Source: Thiopontia sp964415865 (GTDB lineage: Bacteria > Pseudomonadota > Gammaproteobacteria > GCF-002020875). Taken from it: a stretch of 34,831 nt of DNA. Numbering within the stretch: the first letter of the stretch is position 1; each line of letters begins with the position of its first letter. Positions 32,234 through 34,831 of this stretch are shown in pieces. The notes beneath the pieces were generated by a model. It ran no database searches and had not been told where the DNA came from. It worked only from the letters and a program-made list of their open reading frames with translations. The stretch lies in the NCBI GenBank assembly GCA_964415865.1, contig CAYQBY010000016.1, forward strand, positions 1-34,831, written 5' to 3'. The position numbers were made by a program, and so were the translations under genes.

Positions 32234-33621
32234 ACAGTTCAGAGCTACAAGGCCGTATTAACGCCACCATCTCCCCAGATGGAACATTGGGGGTACTCTC
32301 TCAACATGAGGTGCAGAACATTCTGGATAACAGCATGGAGCAGGGTGAGCTTCATGAACTATTCCGTCGTTGTGCACTTGCGGTTCTCAATACAGAAACA
32401 GATATTGATGACTCCAGACTGGTTCTGGAACAGTACCATGACTTTGAAATTATCCCTCGACAGCAGGACTGGGGGATTCAGTTTGAGGTAATCAATGCAC
32501 CCACCCAGGCGTTTGTTGATGGAGAGCTGATTAATGGTATTCGGGAGCACCTCTTCGCAGTGGCTAGAGACATATACTCAGCTCATGAAACCAGAAGCTC
32601 CAACTATTTTGACCAACATGGTAATGAGAGTAGCGGGATTAGTAACGCTGTTTTTCATATTTTGCGCCGCGCCACCATCTTTGACCGCTTTGATCGCTCT
32701 GGGCTTGCGGTATGTTGGGGTGGCCACTCGGTTAATGAGGAGGAGTACTCATACACCAAGGAGGTGGGGTACCAGATGGGGCTGCGAGGGCTGAATATCT
32801 GTACCGGCTGTGGGGCTGGTGCGATGAAAGGGCCAATGAAGGGGGCAACCTTTGGCCATGCCAAACAGCGCAATCGTGACGGTCGCTATATTGGACTGAC
32901 TGAACCAGGAATCATTGCAGCTGAACCACCAAACCCAATTGTAAGCAATTTGGTAGTACTACCAGATATCGAGAAACGGCTCGAGGCATTTGTCAGAACA
33001 GGGCATACCTTCCTCCTCTTTCCTGGGGGCCCTGGCAGTGCAGAAGAGCTCCTCTATCTGCTGGGGATCCTGCTTCACCCTGACAACAAGAATATTCCTT
33101 TTCCGCTTATCATGACTGGTCCAGCATCAAGTCATGACTATTTTGAACGCATCAATAATTTTATCGGAAATAGTTTGGGATACGAGGCACAACAGCGCTT
33201 CAAGATTATCCTCGATGATCCAGAGACTGTTGCCCGCGAGGTTCATCAGGAGGTGGAGCACGTTATTCACCATCGCAAGGATTCCGGTGATGCGTATTTC
33301 TTTAATTGGCAACTACATATAGACCCAATCTTCCAAAAACCATTTCATCCAACCCATGAGTCAATGGCATCTCTCAATCTCCACCAAGATCAGGACCCAC
33401 ATCTATTGGCAGCCAATTTGCGCCGTGCCTTCTCGGGAATAGTGGCTGGCAATGTCAGGGAGGAGGGGATTCGTGCCGTCGAAGAGAAGGGGCCTTACCA
33501 GCTAAGTGGCGACCCCGAGATTATTGATCCTCTTGATCTGATTCTGCAGGATTTTGTGGAACAGAATCGAATGCGTCTCCCAACCAGTACCTATACCCCC
33601 TGTTACGAAATTATTCGATAA
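32227..33621 (+). CDS. ppnN: Pyrimidine/purine nucleotide 5'-monophosphate nucleosidase
   Basis: Cleaves nucleoside 5'-monophosphates to base and ribose 5-phosphate; the E. coli enzyme (formerly YgdH) is activated by (p)ppGpp. Similarity to E. coli runs end to end: an N-terminal regulatory domain (1-145), the LOG/Rossmann core with CWGGHSVNEEEY, CTGCGAGAMKGPMKGATFGH and FPGGPGSAEELLYLLGILLH (the PGGxGT-type active site, with Ser for Thr), and a C-terminal domain ending TYTPCYEI. 464 residues (E. coli 454). ATG at 32227 overlaps the tdh stop; GTG at 32230 is possible. Nucleobase release links it to hpt in this window. Confidence 0.95.
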   Translation: MVNSSELQGRINATISPDGTLGVLSQHEVQNILDNSMEQGELHELFRRCALAVLNTETDIDDSRLVLEQYHDFEIIPRQQDWGIQFEVINAPTQAFVDGELINGIREHLFAVARDIYSAHETRSSNYFDQHGNESSGISNAVFHILRRATIFDRFDRSGLAVCWGGHSVNEEEYSYTKEVGYQMGLRGLNICTGCGAGAMKGPMKGATFGHAKQRNRDGRYIGLTEPGIIAAEPPNPIVSNLVVLPDIEKRLEAFVRTGHTFLLFPGGPGSAEELLYLLGILLHPDNKNIPFPLIMTGPASSHDYFERINNFIGNSLGYEAQQRFKIILDDPETVAREVHQEVEHVIHHRKDSGDAYFFNWQLHIDPIFQKPFHPTHESMASLNLHQDQDPHLLAANLRRAFSGIVAGNVREEGIRAVEEKGPYQLSGDPEIIDPLDLILQDFVEQNRMRLPTSTYTPCYEIIR

Positions 33622-33736
33622 GTAAGAAATAGCCTCTGGCAGGCTGACTGACGATAACCAATCACCCTTGAAGATAGCTCCCTTCACTGCTACAGTCATA
33701 CTTGGTAACTATATCTAGGGAGGAGAGGGTCACCTG

Positions 33737-34693
33737 ATGAAGTCATTTCTTGCTGACACCATTACAGCACGCCGCGAGCATCTGGTTGAGTTTCTCTCTC
33801 CCATAATGAAGCGGGTGGCGATTCAGTGCTCACCTCTCTGGAGCAACAAAAAAAAGGTGGGGCGCATGCTGGAGAAAAAACTTCAGCCCTGGGCCGACCT
33901 ATCATTCTGTACTCGCCTTTACACAATAACTACCGAGGCAAAACTGCACAGCAACATCATAACCAGTGATGATGCAACTGATGCCCAGGATGTACGGCAC
34001 GAATTCCTCCTCTCCTCTCTGCTGGAAGGTAAACTCGATCGTCTCACACTGACTGAGGTCTACATCAGTCCAAAGATGCATAGAACCTGTATTACTGCCA
34101 TTCATCCAATAACCTACAGTGGCAACATCACAGGGTATCTAGTAGGGGACTTTGATCTGAGACATCTCCCTCAGGATGAACATGCAATCTTTCCTGGCTG
34201 CACATGGCAACAGCTTAAGGGTGACCCGGCAATTCGCCAGCAACTCTTCAAGCAACACTTCATTCCCGGAGCCATGGATGAGCACGTTGATGATGTACTA
34301 AACATAATAGATGAACTTGTAGTAGAGCGAGGAGTATTTCGTTCTGCAATTCGTTTCCCGAGCTCTAGAGCCACACTATGGTTGCTGGAGGATCCATATG
34401 ATGAGCACACTCATATCCTGCAGGAGATTCTTGACCCATCCATCTGCCTTGCCTATCCACGACGCCCATATCCGGATAATGCAAAAATCACAACTGACAT
34501 GGTGCGTCCGATACTTGATCGATTTGCGCAATTAAGAACAGCAGACGACACAATCTATCTACGGACCGGGACATTCAACATCATTAGTGGACTGATAGAG
34601 GTTAATTTCTCTTGTGATGGAACCCACTTGATGCCAGCCGAAATGTTCCTGGAGAAGGGTGAAGATTTCTGGTTTGGTGCATCTACTACATAA
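33737..34693 (+). CDS. PDC/Cache-like sensory-domain protein of unknown function
   Basis: 318 residues without signal peptide or membrane helix. Residues about 50-145 look like a PDC/Cache fold: PWADLSFCTRLYTITTEAKL, later LTEVYISPKMHRTCITAIHP and GNITGYLVGDFDLRHLP, the last being the usual closing strand of such sensors. The C-terminal half (about 180-318) is unassigned, with NFSCDGTHLMPAEMFLEKGE near the end. There is no GGDEF, kinase or methyl-accepting output. It starts 115 nt after ppnN behind AGGAGAGG. Cytosolic ligand sensing is a guess only. Confidence 0.65.
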   Translation: MKSFLADTITARREHLVEFLSPIMKRVAIQCSPLWSNKKKVGRMLEKKLQPWADLSFCTRLYTITTEAKLHSNIITSDDATDAQDVRHEFLLSSLLEGKLDRLTLTEVYISPKMHRTCITAIHPITYSGNITGYLVGDFDLRHLPQDEHAIFPGCTWQQLKGDPAIRQQLFKQHFIPGAMDEHVDDVLNIIDELVVERGVFRSAIRFPSSRATLWLLEDPYDEHTHILQEILDPSICLAYPRRPYPDNAKITTDMVRPILDRFAQLRTADDTIYLRTGTFNIISGLIEVNFSCDGTHLMPAEMFLEKGEDFWFGASTT

Positions 34694-34714
34694 CCTGCGC
34701 ACAATTAAATACTT

Positions 34715-34831
34715 ATGAGCAAAAAGCCTCGTAACTTTGTTGCCAAACACTCAAAAACCTACAACAAGGCAAAGGTTATGGTGGATCGCTCCAAGGAACC
34801 TGTTGATGAACGAGAAGATATAGAGCAAGGT
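34715..34831 (+). CDS. Small basic protein, 3' end outside the window
   Basis: The first 39 codons are visible: MSKKPRNFVAKHSKTYNKAK then VMVDRSKEPVDEREDIEQG. The start resembles a group of short conserved gammaproteobacterial proteins of the pattern (K/R)NPVAKHA..FNKA. It begins 21 nt after the preceding stop; no clear ribosome site is seen. Function unknown. Confidence 0.65.
   Translation, partial: MSKKPRNFVAKHSKTYNKAKVMVDRSKEPVDEREDIEQG

Noticed and set aside
1..34831. CRISPR array, transposon or prophage
   Set aside because: No regularly spaced repeats, transposase, integrase or phage-type genes were seen; gene order and lengths are those of ordinary chromosome.

Overview
The window reads as chromosomal DNA of a gammaproteobacterium of moderate GC content. 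The evidence is the proteobacterial housekeeping set (guaBA, ubiA, relA, kbl-tdh, bioA, ppnN, xseA, nagZ, ygiQ) with E. coli-like lengths and motifs, ubiquinone biosynthesis, an H-NS-family nucleoid protein and a Ton system. I see no insertion sequence, prophage, integrase or CRISPR array. Genus cannot be decided from sequence reading alone, although the gene set would fit a free-living or symbiotic respiratory (for example sulfur-oxidising) lineage.

Layout. 1-103: 3' part of a tRNA-Arg(ACG) and its terminator. 116-600: a bacteriohemerythrin on the minus strand with a promoter carrying an FNR-like palindrome centred at -41.5. 724-4917: an orphan terminator, a SulP anion transporter, yajQ, a cytosolic-looking YkuD-fold enzyme, nagZ and hpt, closely packed on the plus strand. 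4986-6869 (minus): xseA, which has no ATG, GTG or TTG at its true N-terminus and is separated only by an in-frame TAG from a glycine-zipper lipoprotein-like gene. 7059-11409: guaB-guaA-tadA-ubiA. 11429-11911 (minus): a secreted proline-rich protein. 12057-15823: a LysM protein, a secreted unknown, exbB, two exbD genes and a TonB with an acidic linker. 15859-19952: ygiQ and relA, overlapping. 20099-20520: an H-NS-like gene with its own terminator. 20583-24954: an RND adaptor and pump. 24996-26915: a 639-residue protein of unknown function ending in a P-loop. 26921-28642: an exported, shortened DUF255 thioredoxin-fold protein, tail to tail with bioA (minus). 30021-33621: kbl-tdh-ppnN, overlapping. 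33737-34693: a PDC/Cache-like protein. 34715-34831: start of a small basic protein that runs off the window.

How the genes fit together. Three themes recur. First, guanine nucleotide economy: hpt, guaB and guaA make GMP, relA makes (p)ppGpp, and ppnN is a known (p)ppGpp-responsive nucleosidase; guaB also has a TATAAT box followed by a GC-rich discriminator. Second, envelope and peptidoglycan: nagZ with the YkuD enzyme suggests cytosolic muropeptide recycling, and the LysM/ExbB/ExbD/ExbD/TonB block suggests an energised envelope device without a local receptor. Third, small-molecule metabolism: threonine breakdown (tdh, kbl), biotin (bioA), ubiquinone (ubiA). There is no stretch of more than 300 bases without a gene.

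The items most worth following are the 639-residue protein with a C-terminal P-loop, the missing canonical start of xseA, the receptor-less Ton block with its acidic, internally repeated TonB, and the FNR-like promoter of the hemerythrin gene.
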